A DNA stretch of 64,000 bases from Citreicoccus inhibens (lineage in GTDB: Bacteria; Myxococcota; Myxococcia; Myxococcales; Myxococcaceae), in contig NZ_JAHNZT010000027.1 in NCBI RefSeq assembly GCF_019039035.1, forward strand, positions 1 to 64,000. The letters are read 5' to 3'. The notes below the pieces were generated by a model that worked only from the letters and a program-made list of their open reading frames with translations, ran no database searches and had not been told where the DNA came from. The position numbers and the translations under genes were made by a program. Positions within the stretch are counted from its first letter, which is position 1; each line of letters starts with the position of its first letter. Below, piece after piece: positions 30,260-39,531 of this stretch.

Positions 30260-31519
30260 ATGCGCGGCCCTCCGTCCCTCTCCGCGTCCTCCACGCCAAC
30301 CCTCGACTCGGGCAGGCCCGGACCCGAGCGCCCTCCGCTGCGTTTCCGCCGACGGTTGCTCGCGGTGATGCTCGTGACGGGGCTCGTCCCCCTCATCTTG
30401 TTGGGCATCCTCGCGCAGGGGGCGCTGGAGCGCGTGCTCTCCGTGTCCATCGCGCCCGTGGAGCAAGTCCTGGAGGACGTCGCCTCCGAGATGGAATCGC
30501 GCGGGCTCTCGCAAGACGCGCTGCGCGAGGCGCGGCTCAACCTGGCGCAAGCGGAGCTCGCGCGGCGGGCCCTCGCGCGAAGGGTTCCCGCGTTCATCGC
30601 GGGCCTCGTGCTCGTCGCGGCCGTGTTGCTCGCGGGCGCGGCCGTGCTGCTGGGCCGCGCCCTCACCCGCCCCATCGTCACGCTCACCGATGGCATGTGG
30701 GCCTACGCGCGCGGAGACCTGGGCGTTCGCCTGCCGACCCCCGCGCCCCCGCGCGACGAACTCCAGTTCCTCCTCGCGCGCTTCAACCACATGGGCCAGG
30801 AGCTGCTCGCCCAGAGAGACCGGCTGCGCGCCGCCGAGCAGATCGCCGCGTGGCAGGACGTGGCCCGCGCGCTCGCGCACGAGCTGAAGAATCCGCTCAC
30901 CGCAATGAAGTTGTCGCTCGCGCGTTTGTCCCGCACGGATGCGAGCACCTCCCCCGACCCCACCCGCATCGCCGAGGCCGTGGCGCTCCTCCAGGAAGAG
31001 GTGGACCTCCTCATGCGCATGACGCAGAGCTTCTCCACCTTCGCGCGACTGCCGGCCGCGCGCTTCCAGCCCGTGGCGCTGAAGCCGCTGCTCGCCGAGG
31101 TGTGCGCGCTCTATCAGGGCACCTCGCCCGTTCCGGTGGAGCTGACCTCGGCGGAGGACATCGCGCTGCACGCCGACCCGGATGGCCTGCGCCGCCTCTT
31201 CGGCAACCTCGTGAAGAACGCCGCCGAGGCCTCGCCGCCCGGCGCCGGGCCCGTGCGCGTGCGAATCGAACCGCGTGATGCCCGCGCCGTGCGCGTCGTC
31301 ATCCACGACCGAGGCCCCGGCATCCCGCACGTGGTGGAGGGCCCCGCGCTCACCCGAGGGCTCTTCAGCACCAAGCCCGAGGGCAGCGGCCTGGGCCTGC
31401 CCATCGCGCAGAAGATCGTCCACGAGCACGGCGGCGTGCTGCGCCTGGAGCCCGCGCCCGAGGGCGGTACGCTGGCGCTGGTGGACCTCCCCCTGTCTCC
31501 GCCCACGCCCCGCGCATGA
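30260..31519 (+). CDS. Sensor histidine kinase (NtrY/NtrB-like)
   Basis: The 419-residue inner-membrane kinase has TM1 about residues 33-53, a short external region of about 55 residues, TM2 about 111-132, a HAMP domain, HisKA with His207 in VARALAHELKNPLTAMKLSL and an ATPase domain with LFGNLVKNAAEAS, DRGPGIP and GSGLGLPIA. The HELKNPLTAMK wording is typical of kinases that pair with NtrC-type regulators. Start ATG 30260. Its stop overlaps the start of the NtrC-type gene by 4 bp, so the two form a translationally coupled two-component pair. Confidence 0.94.
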   Translation: MRGPPSLSASSTPTLDSGRPGPERPPLRFRRRLLAVMLVTGLVPLILLGILAQGALERVLSVSIAPVEQVLEDVASEMESRGLSQDALREARLNLAQAELARRALARRVPAFIAGLVLVAAVLLAGAAVLLGRALTRPIVTLTDGMWAYARGDLGVRLPTPAPPRDELQFLLARFNHMGQELLAQRDRLRAAEQIAAWQDVARALAHELKNPLTAMKLSLARLSRTDASTSPDPTRIAEAVALLQEEVDLLMRMTQSFSTFARLPAARFQPVALKPLLAEVCALYQGTSPVPVELTSAEDIALHADPDGLRRLFGNLVKNAAEASPPGAGPVRVRIEPRDARAVRVVIHDRGPGIPHVVEGPALTRGLFSTKPEGSGLGLPIAQKIVHEHGGVLRLEPAPEGGTLALVDLPLSPPTPRA

Positions 31520-32871
31520 AGCCCGGCCTCCGCGTTCTCGTCGTCGATGATGACTCCGGCGTCCTCAAGGCCCTGCGCGGGCTGTTGGGGGATGAGGGCT
31601 TCACCGTCCTCGAAGCCTCCTCCGCCACCGAGGCCTCGCGCCTCCTGCTCGATGCGTCCACGCCTCCGCCCGCGCTGATGTTGTTGGACCTGCGCATGCC
31701 CGGTGAGACGGGCCTGGAGCTGCTCGCGCGTCTGCCCCGGCCCTTGCCCGCGCCCGTGGTCGTCCTGTCTGGTGAGGCCTCCCCCGCCGAGGCCGTGCAG
31801 GCCCTGAAGCTGGGCGCCACCGACTTCGTGGAGAAGCCCCCGTCTCCCGAGCGCCTCCTCACCGCCATTCGCAACGCGCTCGCGTTGGACACCCTGCGCG
31901 AGGAGCGAGAGCGGCTGCTCGGCGAACTGGCGCGCCCCGGGCACCTCGTGGGGGACAGCCCCGCCATGGAGTCGCTGCGTCAGCTCATCACCCGCGTGGG
32001 GCCTCGCGACACGGCGGTGCTGATCACCGGCGAGACGGGCACGGGCAAGGAGCGCGTATCGCGCGCGCTGCACCTCGCCTCGGGGCGCAAGGGGCGGCTG
32101 GTCGCCGTCAACTGCGCGGCCATCCCCGCCACGCTGTTGGAGAGCGAGCTGTTCGGCCATGAAAAGGGCGCGTTCTCCGGCGCGCTGTCCCGGCGCGTGG
32201 GCCGCATCGAACAGGCCCAGGGCGGCACGCTGCTGCTCGATGAAGTCGGCGACATGCCGCTGGAGCTCCAGGCCAAGCTCTTGCGTGTCCTGGAGACGAA
32301 GGAAGTGGAGCGGCTGGGAGGAACGACGCCCGTGCCGGTGGACGTGCGCATCCTCGCGGCCACGCACCAGGACCTGTCCCGCGGCGTGAAGGAAGGGCGC
32401 TTCCGACAGGACCTCTACTTCCGCCTCAACGTCCTGCCGCTCCAGGTTCCGCCGCTGCGAGAGCGCCTGGAGGACTTGCTGCCGCTGGCCCGTGCCTTCG
32501 CGGCGGAGTTCGCGGGCCCGCATGTGTCCCTGGAGCTTCAGCCGGGAGCGGAGGCCGCGCTGCGCGCCTATTCCTGGCCCGGCAACGTGCGAGAGCTGCG
32601 CAACGTCGTCGAGCGCGCCAACCTCCTGCGTGGCGACGGCCCGCTCACCTTGAGCGCGGCCTCACTCGGCGCGCCGACCGCACCCGCGCGAGGACCGAGC
32701 CCGAAGCTCTCCGAGAAGAGCTACCGCGAGCACGTGGAGGACTTCGAGCGCGACCTCATCCGCGCCGCGCTCCAAGAGGGCGAAAGCATCGCGGGCGCGG
32801 CGCGGCTCCTTCAGGTGGACCGCGGAAACCTCTATCGCCGCATCCGAGCGCTGGGGCTCCCGGTCACCTGA
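31516..32871 (+). CDS. NtrC-type response regulator with GAFSGA loop
   Basis: The 451-residue partner of the kinase just upstream has a receiver with Asp58 (MLLDLRMPG) and Lys in VEKPP, an AAA+ domain with Walker A TGETGTGKE and Walker B LLLDEVGD, and a Fis-like helix-turn-helix (GAARLLQVDRGNLYRRI). The sigma54-contacting loop reads GAFSGA (residues 218-223) in place of GAFTGA, a conservative Thr to Ser change. The 4-bp overlap with the kinase gene supports a matched pair. Targets are unknown. Confidence 0.95.
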   Translation: MKPGLRVLVVDDDSGVLKALRGLLGDEGFTVLEASSATEASRLLLDASTPPPALMLLDLRMPGETGLELLARLPRPLPAPVVVLSGEASPAEAVQALKLGATDFVEKPPSPERLLTAIRNALALDTLREERERLLGELARPGHLVGDSPAMESLRQLITRVGPRDTAVLITGETGTGKERVSRALHLASGRKGRLVAVNCAAIPATLLESELFGHEKGAFSGALSRRVGRIEQAQGGTLLLDEVGDMPLELQAKLLRVLETKEVERLGGTTPVPVDVRILAATHQDLSRGVKEGRFRQDLYFRLNVLPLQVPPLRERLEDLLPLARAFAAEFAGPHVSLELQPGAEAALRAYSWPGNVRELRNVVERANLLRGDGPLTLSAASLGAPTAPARGPSPKLSEKSYREHVEDFERDLIRAALQEGESIAGAARLLQVDRGNLYRRIRALGLPVT

Positions 32872-33192
32872 GCCTGCCAGCGCTGGAGCGAGGTCGGATG
32901 AGCGAGCCACGAGCGCCCCCATACCGGGCGTTCAACGCAGTTCGACTCAGCGCGCTCGGACATCCACTGCATCCCGGCGTTGTCCGCCGCCCGTGTGTGA
33001 TGGCGGCACGAGGAAAGGGCCATGATGACGCACCGAGGCACCTCCGCTCCCCACGGACGTCCGATGTGGAACTCACATCGCGCTGGAACATCCGGATGTG
33101 ACCGTGACATCTCGCTGGCAAACTGCGGCCAATCCTTTCGGGCACTTGCCTCGAGCCTCCTGTTGGAACGGACCGTGCTCTCCCTGTCGCGC
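32872..33192. other. Gap before the Omp85 gene; no gene seen
   Basis: This 321-bp stretch has no credible reading frame with coding bias; an in-frame extension of the Omp85 gene to 33022 has no family resemblance. Its right third holds a cluster of inverted repeats (33063-33112), listed separately. The left part shows nothing identifiable. Confidence 0.6.
33063..33112. promoter_or_regulatory. Clustered GATGT/ACATC inverted repeats
   Basis: Five copies of GATGT or its complement ACATC begin at 33064, 33076, 33089, 33096 and 33108. They form CGATGTG-N5-CACATCG (33063-33081), a perfect 12-bp palindrome ACATCCGGATGT (33089-33100), and GATGT-N7-ACATC (33096-33112). They end 80 bp before the Omp85 start, a suitable place for operators. 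Confidence 0.5.
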
Positions 33193-35724
33193 ATGAAACG
33201 CACCGCGCTGCTGCTCTCACTCCTCTCGTTCACGGCCACCGCGCAATCCCAGCCGAGCGCGCCCCCCCTGGCCCCCGCGCAGCCCGCGCCCCCCCACACC
33301 CAGGCGCAAGCCACTCCGCGACCCGAGGCGCAACCCTCCGACGCGTCCGCACCTCCCGAGACGCCAGCAAACGCTCCGGCCATGCGCGCGGAGGACCCGG
33401 CCACTCGCGCCGAAGTGGAGTTCTCCACGGCGCGTGCTCGCGAGGACCAGAGGGGCGCGACCCTGTCTTTCTCCGTTCGTGGCTCAGCGAGCCGGCATCG
33501 CTGCCCCGAGTCGGACTGGGACGATTCGGACGACACGGGGACCCCTTCCGTCCTCGCGCCGCTGCGGCTGAGCATCGATGGCCGCGCGCATGATGTCGGC
33601 CGCATCGAGCTGCATGGACTTCAGCGCCTCGACGCGGGCCAGGTGCGCTCGCTCGTGGGCATCCCCGATGAGGGCGCGGTCGATGCGCGGCAGGCGGATG
33701 TGCTGCTGCATCGGCTGGCTCGCACGGGCCTCTTCGCGCGCGTGGAGCCTCGCGTGCAGATGGCGGAGGGCGCGCCCACGGTGCTCGACGTCACGCTGGA
33801 GGAGAACCCGCTCATCACCCGCGTCACCTTCGCGGGTCTTCAGGACGTGCAGGCCCGCGAGCTGATGGACTCGCTCTTCTTCCGCACCGCGGACCTCCGC
33901 GACGAAGACACGGACAACGAGGACGAGGACGAGAACGACGAGGAGCGCCCGTCAGGCTTCGTGGCCACCCTTCGCGTCCATGGCGCGCGGGGCACCTTGT
34001 CCGTGTCGCGTCCGTGCCCGTCCAGCGAGCCTCCCGCGGCGTGGCTCGCTCGCGTGGAGCGCGGCGTCTTCCATCCCGGCATCATGCTCGGCGGAGTGCC
34101 GCGCGCCCTGGAGCACGCGCTGCGCGAGCTGCGCGACGAGGGCTACCTGCTCGCGGACCTCACCGCGGACCTCGATGCCCAGGGCCGCTTGCGCGTGCAG
34201 GTGGATGAGGGCCGGCTGGAAGAGGTGGACGTGCGGGGCGTGGACGCGGACACCGCGGCGCAGGTGCGCGAAGCCCTCGGATTGAACAAGGGCGATGTCT
34301 TCCTGCGCAGCGACGCACGCCGCGCGGCCCGCCGCCTGGAGTCACGGCTGCCCTTCCTCAGGCTGCAGGACGTGGGCGATGACGGCCTGGACCCCAAGGG
34401 CGAGGTCCGAGTCACCGAGGAACCCGTCCCCGAGGGAGGCTGGCGCTACCACGCGGCCATCGCCGAGGAGCCGCCGCGACGCCACACCCAAGAGTCACCG
34501 GACCCCGAGTGGACCTGGACGCGCTACTTCGGAGAGGGCGCGTGGGACTGGGACACGGAGGGCCTCTCGCTGGAGGGCCGCAAGCTCGTCGTCTATCTGC
34601 GTCCGCGCCCCGTGTCGCTGCGGCTCCGCCCGCTGCCGGTCCACACGCAGGTGACGGGCTTCGCGCCCGGCGTGACGACGCAGCTTCGCGCCTGGGACCC
34701 GCGCAACCGGGTGAACCCCACGGTGGACGCGGCGCTCTTCGTGCCGCTGCGCCTGCGGCACCAGGAGATTCCGGATGATCCCGAGGGCACGCGCCGCCAG
34801 CGCAGGCTGAACCTGTTGGCGGGACTGAAGGCGCAGATCCCCTCGGCCGCCGTGGCGGAGCTCGGCGTGCAGGCGCATGACTTCACGGACACGTCCGACC
34901 GCTGGCGCATGAGCGACATCGACTCGGCGCTGTACTCGTTCCTCATCAACCGGCCGGACCGAGAGTACTTCCGACGCAAGGGCCTCGCGGCCTTCGCCAC
35001 GGTCCGCTGGACGGACACCGCGCTCGTCGGCGTCGAGTACCGCAACGACCGCTACGAGTCGATGCAGTCCTTCGCGCCGCCCTTGAGTCTGTTCCGTCGC
35101 GACTCGGCGCCCTTCACCAACTCGCCGATCAGCGAGGGCCGCTTCGAGTCCGTGGTGGCGCGCCTGGAGTACGCCAGCGAGGCGAAGGCCTCGACGAAGG
35201 TGGGCTCACTCTTCCGCACGCCGGAGACGTCGCTGTTCCAGTTGGACTCGGACGATGACCGCCGGCTCGCGCTGCGCAGCCTCGTCACGCTGGAGGTGGG
35301 CCACGGCCCGAACGAGGACGGGGCGGATGCCCGCTTCTGGAAGCTCGTGGCGGACGCGACGGCGGAGCTTCCCACGGGATGGCACTCGGGCCTCCAACTG
35401 CGTGCACGCGTGGCGGGCGGTCATGCCCTGCCCCTCCAGAAGCAGGAGGCCCTGGGCGGCTGGACGGCGCTGCGCGGCTACGGCTTCAAGGAGTTCCGCG
35501 GCGACGTGTCGGTGCTTGGCACTTGCGAGTACCGCTGGCACGCGTTCGGCCTCTTCGCGGACGTGGGCTCGGTGCACTCCACCGAGGGCTGGGCGGATGC
35601 GCGGCTGGGCGCGGGCGGCAGCTTCCACTTCGGAGAGGGCGTGCGCTTCGACGTCGCGTGGCGCACGGACGACCAGGCCTCGGCCACACCCGAAGCCCGC
35701 CTGTTCTTCGAGCGGACCTTCTGA
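33193..35724 (+). CDS. Omp85/BamA-like outer-membrane protein with acidic insert
   Basis: The 843-residue product has a signal peptide (LLLSLLSFTATAQSQP), a long Pro/Ala-rich linker to about residue 110, POTRA-like domains (VGRIELHGLQRLDAGQVRSL, LEEVDVRGVDADTAAQVREA), and a C-terminal barrel with the Omp85 block ALGGWTALRGYGFKEFRG and a final Phe (FFERTF). It belongs with outer-membrane assembly or secretion pores (BamA/TamA/FhaC), probably a lineage-specific member because BamA itself usually has five standard POTRAs. A 17-residue Asp/Glu-rich run interrupts the POTRA region about residues 236-252. The small secreted gene 5 bp downstream is likely cotranscribed. Confidence 0.85.
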   Translation: MKRTALLLSLLSFTATAQSQPSAPPLAPAQPAPPHTQAQATPRPEAQPSDASAPPETPANAPAMRAEDPATRAEVEFSTARAREDQRGATLSFSVRGSASRHRCPESDWDDSDDTGTPSVLAPLRLSIDGRAHDVGRIELHGLQRLDAGQVRSLVGIPDEGAVDARQADVLLHRLARTGLFARVEPRVQMAEGAPTVLDVTLEENPLITRVTFAGLQDVQARELMDSLFFRTADLRDEDTDNEDEDENDEERPSGFVATLRVHGARGTLSVSRPCPSSEPPAAWLARVERGVFHPGIMLGGVPRALEHALRELRDEGYLLADLTADLDAQGRLRVQVDEGRLEEVDVRGVDADTAAQVREALGLNKGDVFLRSDARRAARRLESRLPFLRLQDVGDDGLDPKGEVRVTEEPVPEGGWRYHAAIAEEPPRRHTQESPDPEWTWTRYFGEGAWDWDTEGLSLEGRKLVVYLRPRPVSLRLRPLPVHTQVTGFAPGVTTQLRAWDPRNRVNPTVDAALFVPLRLRHQEIPDDPEGTRRQRRLNLLAGLKAQIPSAAVAELGVQAHDFTDTSDRWRMSDIDSALYSFLINRPDREYFRRKGLAAFATVRWTDTALVGVEYRNDRYESMQSFAPPLSLFRRDSAPFTNSPISEGRFESVVARLEYASEAKASTKVGSLFRTPETSLFQLDSDDDRRLALRSLVTLEVGHGPNEDGADARFWKLVADATAELPTGWHSGLQLRARVAGGHALPLQKQEALGGWTALRGYGFKEFRGDVSVLGTCEYRWHAFGLFADVGSVHSTEGWADARLGAGGSFHFGEGVRFDVAWRTDDQASATPEARLFFERTF

Positions 35725-35729
35725 GGCCC

Positions 35730-36332
35730 ATGCGACGTCACGTCAACCGGACCGGGCGGTGGCTCGGCGCGGCGTGGGTGGCCGCGACGGGACTGCTCGC
35801 GTCCAATGCGCGCGCGGACGAGCCTCACGTCGCCTGCGTCGCGACGGTGTCCGGGCGGCGCGTGCTGGTGAAGTCACAGGCCTTCGCGTTCATGTCATCG
35901 GAGCTGGAGCGCCTGGTGAAACTGGGGCTCGCCGGCAAGCTGGAGGTGGAGCTCACGCTCCTGCGCAAACGCGCGCTCTGGTTCGACACGCGGGTGGAGG
36001 GCGCCGTGCTCACGCAGGTGCTCGCCTTCACGCGCGGCGGCTACGTCCTGGACGGGCGACCGCTCGCCTCGGGCACGGAGCCACTGGAGTTGGAGCGCGT
36101 GGCCTGGTCTCTGGAGACCGCCCCCGCTACCGATGAGCGCTGGGTGGTGCGGATCAACGTCCGCCTCCATGTGGTGACCGCCGCGAGCCTGGGCCGCGTC
36201 GCCGAGTGGCTCACCCAGGACCCGGACGAGGGTGAGGCACGCTCGCCCATGTCGAAGACACTGCTGCGGTCCCTGGCCGAGGACCTGGCACGCGATGCCT
36301 CTGGCCGGTGTGACGTCACCCGCGTCCCCTGA
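35730..36332 (+). CDS. Small secreted protein (DUF4390-like), partner of Omp85
   Basis: The 200-residue product has a signal peptide (GAAWVAATGLLASNARADE) and a beta-rich body with LEVELTLLRKRALWFDTRV and RGGYVLDGRP, which faintly resembles DUF4390; the match is tentative. It starts 5 bp after the Omp85 stop, so translation is probably coupled and the two may work together in the envelope. Confidence 0.65.
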   Translation: MRRHVNRTGRWLGAAWVAATGLLASNARADEPHVACVATVSGRRVLVKSQAFAFMSSELERLVKLGLAGKLEVELTLLRKRALWFDTRVEGAVLTQVLAFTRGGYVLDGRPLASGTEPLELERVAWSLETAPATDERWVVRINVRLHVVTAASLGRVAEWLTQDPDEGEARSPMSKTLLRSLAEDLARDASGRCDVTRVP

Positions 36333-36398
36333 CGGTCCCTGCCCTCTCTCCCTCCTCTTCCACGCGCCCGGCCCCGTCGCCGGGCGCGAAGGAGCGTC

Positions 36399-36761
36399 AT
36401 GCGCCTTCTCATCCCGCTGATGCTGCTGACCCTCGGATTCATCGAGCCGCACCTGCCGCGCCTGCTGCGTGAGCCCGCGCGCAGCGCACGCCGAGCCGTG
36501 AAGACACGGGACATCCCAGCGCCCACCTCACGCGGGGCCGTGCGCGTCTTCACGCCCGACCATGCGGCGTCGCTCGGCGCCCACGTCCCCGTCCTCTACC
36601 TGGAGGAGGGCCAGGCGCTGTTCCTCCCCGAGGGCGCGGGAGAGACGCACGCCGCGAGGGTGCCCGCGCCCGGTGAGCTGGTCTCGCTCATCCGTCGCCG
36701 CGACATCGTCATCGTCACGGTGGACGCGCAGGAGCCCCCCGCAGAGGTCATCTCGCGATGA
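36399..36761 (+). CDS. Small exported protein, unknown
   Basis: The 120-residue product begins with an uncleaved-looking hydrophobic segment (MRLLIPLMLLTLGFIEPHL), then a basic stretch (RLLREPARSARRAVKTR) and a small beta domain. A GAAGGAG ribosome site precedes ATG 36399. No family recognised. It follows the DUF4390-like gene by 66 bp on the same strand and may belong to that operon. Confidence 0.6.
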   Translation: MRLLIPLMLLTLGFIEPHLPRLLREPARSARRAVKTRDIPAPTSRGAVRVFTPDHAASLGAHVPVLYLEEGQALFLPEGAGETHAARVPAPGELVSLIRRRDIVIVTVDAQEPPAEVISR

Positions 36762-36830
36762 GGCACCTCCGGTCGGGTGTCGCCGTGGCCTCATGGCAAT
36801 CCGGCGGACCGACCTTCTAGGCTCCCGCGC

Positions 36831-38009
36831 ATGACGAGCCCTGCCCGCGAGCGGCCCACTGCCTCGACGCTGCTGTCCCATGTCCAAGCCCTCGCGCCTC
36901 ACGTGGCCGCGCGCTCGGACGAAATCGAGGCGGCGCGAACGCTGCCCAAGGATCTCGTGCGCGCGCTGGCGGACACCGGCCTCTTCCGCGCGGTCATCCC
37001 CGAGGCGTATGGCGGACTGGAGCTGCACCCCGCGCGGCTGTTCGAGGCGCTGGAGACGCTCGCGCGCGCGGACGGCTCCACGGGTTGGTGCGGGATGATT
37101 GGCGCGGCGACGGCGGTGACCTCAGGCTGGCTGCCCGAGCCAGCCGCGCGCGAAGTCTTCGCCACCCCGGACGTCATCGTCGGCGGCGTCGCCGCGCCCC
37201 TGGGCCACGCCGAGCGCGTCGAGGGCGGCTACCGCGCCACGGGACATTGGACCTGGGCGAGCGGCAGCCAACACAGCGACTGGCTCGTGGGCGGCGTGGT
37301 GCTGATGGAGGGAGGCGCGCCGCGCATGCAGGCCAACGGCATGCCGGAGACCCGGCTGCTCTTCTTCCCCGCCAGGCAGGTGGCGCTGCACGACACCTGG
37401 TTCGCCTCGGGGCTGTGCGGCACGGGCAGCGGAGACATGGCGGTGAAGGAGGTCTTCGTGCCCGAGTCCCACGGCCTCTCGCTGATGAGCGGGCGCCCCA
37501 CCGTGGAGCGCCCGCTGTTCCGCTTCCCCGTGTTCGGAATGCTCGCGCTGGGCATCCCCGCCGTCGCGCTGGGCATCGCGCGCCGTGCCATCGACGAACT
37601 CGTGGCGCTCGCGTCGCGGAAGACCCTCCTGGCCGAGCGGCGATTGCTGGCCGCGCGCCCCGCCGCGCAAGAGGCCGTGGCGGACGCGGAGGCCACCCTG
37701 CGCGCGGCCCGCGCGTTCGTGCTCGAGACCCTCCACGCGGCCTTTGACGAGGCCACGCGACAGGAGGTCTCCGTGCGCACCCGCGCGGAGCTGCGACTCT
37801 CGCTCACGCACGCCACCCGGAGCGCCGCGCGCGTGGTGGACCGGATGTACGAGGCCGCGGGAGGCACCGCGGTGTTCCGCGCCAGCCCGCTCCAGCGCTG
37901 CTTCCGAGACATCCACACGGCCACGCAACACGCCATGGTCGCGCCCGCCACGATGGAGCTGTTGGGGAGCCTCCTCCTGGGGCAGCCCGCGGACACCTCG
38001 CGCCTGTGA
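36831..38009 (+). CDS. Acyl-CoA-dehydrogenase-like flavin monooxygenase
   Basis: The 392-residue protein has the all-alpha N-terminal domain, beta middle domain and four-helix C-terminal domain of acyl-CoA dehydrogenases. Its sequence (GGLELHPARLFEALETLARADGSTGWCGMI, SGLCGTGSGDMAV) points to the HsaA/HpaB-like branch: FMNH2- or FADH2-dependent hydroxylases that work with a separate flavin reductase. The catalytic Glu of true acyl-CoA dehydrogenases is not evident. No reductase gene is adjacent. Start ATG 36831. It is convergent with the MocR gene, with one base between the stops. Confidence 0.82.
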   Translation: MTSPARERPTASTLLSHVQALAPHVAARSDEIEAARTLPKDLVRALADTGLFRAVIPEAYGGLELHPARLFEALETLARADGSTGWCGMIGAATAVTSGWLPEPAAREVFATPDVIVGGVAAPLGHAERVEGGYRATGHWTWASGSQHSDWLVGGVVLMEGGAPRMQANGMPETRLLFFPARQVALHDTWFASGLCGTGSGDMAVKEVFVPESHGLSLMSGRPTVERPLFRFPVFGMLALGIPAVALGIARRAIDELVALASRKTLLAERRLLAARPAAQEAVADAEATLRAARAFVLETLHAAFDEATRQEVSVRTRAELRLSLTHATRSAARVVDRMYEAAGGTAVFRASPLQRCFRDIHTATQHAMVAPATMELLGSLLLGQPADTSRL

Positions 38010-38010
38010 C

Positions 38011-39486
38011 TCAGCGCACCGACGCGAGCGCGGCCACGGCGGTCCGCAGCGCGGCGGTCTCCACGCCCGAGAAGCCCAGCACGAGGCCTCGCGTCCGCCG
38101 AGGCCCGAGGTAGTGAATGGACAAGGGCCGCGGATCCAACCCACGCCGGGCCGCGCGCGCGACGAGCGCCACATCGTCCTCGCGCCCCGCCAGCGTCACG
38201 GAGACATGCATCCCCGCGTCGGCCGACCCCACCGGCCGCAGCCGCTCCGAGGCCAATCGACGAAGCCCCTCCAGCAAGGCCTCGCGGCGCTCGGCGTAGA
38301 GCCCGCGCATGCGCCGCACATGCGCGGTGAAGTGGCCGCGCTCCATGAAGTCCGCCATGGCCGCCTGGGTGAGCGGCGCCGTGTGTCCATCCGTCAGGGC
38401 CTTCGCGCGACGGAAGGGCTCCACGAGCGCCTCGGGCAACACCAGGTACGCCAGCCGCAGCGAGGGAAACATCACCTTGTTGAAGGTGCCCACGTACAGC
38501 ACGCGCCCCGCGTCATCCAGCCCCTGCATGGCGGAGAGCGGACGCGACGTGTAGCGGAACTCGCTGTCGTAGTCGTCCTCCACCACCCACGCGCCCGCGC
38601 GCCGCGCCCAGTCGAGGAGCGCCAGCCGACGCGGCAGGCTCATCGTGAGGCCCAACGGGTATTGATAGGACGGCGTCACGTACGCCAGCCGGGCGTCGGG
38701 CGCGCGCGAGACGCCGTGCTCCACACACAGCCCCTCGTCATCCACCGGGACGGGAATGAGCCGCGCGCCCGCCCATGAGAACACGGCGCGCGCGCCCAGA
38801 TAGCCCGGCTCCTCCAGCCACACCGCGTCGCCGTCCTCCAACAACAGGCGCGCCACCAGGTCCAACGCCTGTTGTGTGCTGGAGACGATGAGCACCTGAC
38901 GCCATCCGCAACGCACCCCGCGAGACGCCGCCACGTACGAGGCCACGGCCTCGCGCAAGGGACGCCAGCCCGCCTCGTCCCCATAGGCCAGCAGCCGCGC
39001 GCCCTGGCTTCGCCCCTGACGCTGGAGCGAGCGCCGCCAGAGCGACAAGGGGAACGCCTCCAACGCGGGCATGCACGGGGTCAGCGGGAGCAGGTCGGCG
39101 GGCTGCTCCGGCAACAGCAGCTCGGACACGCGCCGGGCCCGGCCCTTCAACACGGGCGGCGGCACCGGGCGGCGCGAGGCCACACGAGTCGCGCCATGCG
39201 GCGGACGGGCGCGCTCGGGCAGCGCCACCACCGAGCCCGAGCCCACGCGCCGCTCCAACAGTCCCTCCGCATCCAGCTGCGCGAAGGCCTGCTCCACCGT
39301 GTTGCGAGACAACCCCAGTCGCTCCGCCAGCGCGCGCGTGGAGGGCAAGCGTCCGCGCGGAGGAAGGCCGCCCGTGAGGATGGCCTCCCGAAGCCGCTCG
39401 TAGAGCTGCCGGTGCAGGGGGCCCTGTTCGTGGCGCAACCCCTGGAGCGACGGAAGGAAGGACGAGGGAGATGCGCCGCGTGGCAT
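38011..39486 (-). CDS. MocR/PdxR-type GntR-aminotransferase regulator
   Basis: The 491-residue protein has an N-terminal GntR winged helix (LHRQLYERLREAILTGGLPP, LPSTRALAERLGLSRNTVEQ) and a C-terminal fold-type I aminotransferase-like domain with the PLP Lys in GTFNKVMFPSLRLAY. MocR proteins sense PLP, GABA or related amines and control vitamin B6, GABA or taurine genes. No pdx or gab genes are next to it, so its targets are unclear. Start ATG 39486 (MPRGASPS). Convergent with the flavoprotein gene. Confidence 0.93.
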   Translation of the reverse strand: MPRGASPSSFLPSLQGLRHEQGPLHRQLYERLREAILTGGLPPRGRLPSTRALAERLGLSRNTVEQAFAQLDAEGLLERRVGSGSVVALPERARPPHGATRVASRRPVPPPVLKGRARRVSELLLPEQPADLLPLTPCMPALEAFPLSLWRRSLQRQGRSQGARLLAYGDEAGWRPLREAVASYVAASRGVRCGWRQVLIVSSTQQALDLVARLLLEDGDAVWLEEPGYLGARAVFSWAGARLIPVPVDDEGLCVEHGVSRAPDARLAYVTPSYQYPLGLTMSLPRRLALLDWARRAGAWVVEDDYDSEFRYTSRPLSAMQGLDDAGRVLYVGTFNKVMFPSLRLAYLVLPEALVEPFRRAKALTDGHTAPLTQAAMADFMERGHFTAHVRRMRGLYAERREALLEGLRRLASERLRPVGSADAGMHVSVTLAGREDDVALVARAARRGLDPRPLSIHYLGPRRTRGLVLGFSGVETAALRTAVAALASVR

Positions 39487-39531
39487 GTCTCGCGAGCCTA
39501 ACGTGTCCTGGGCCCGAGCCGGGGCAAGCCG

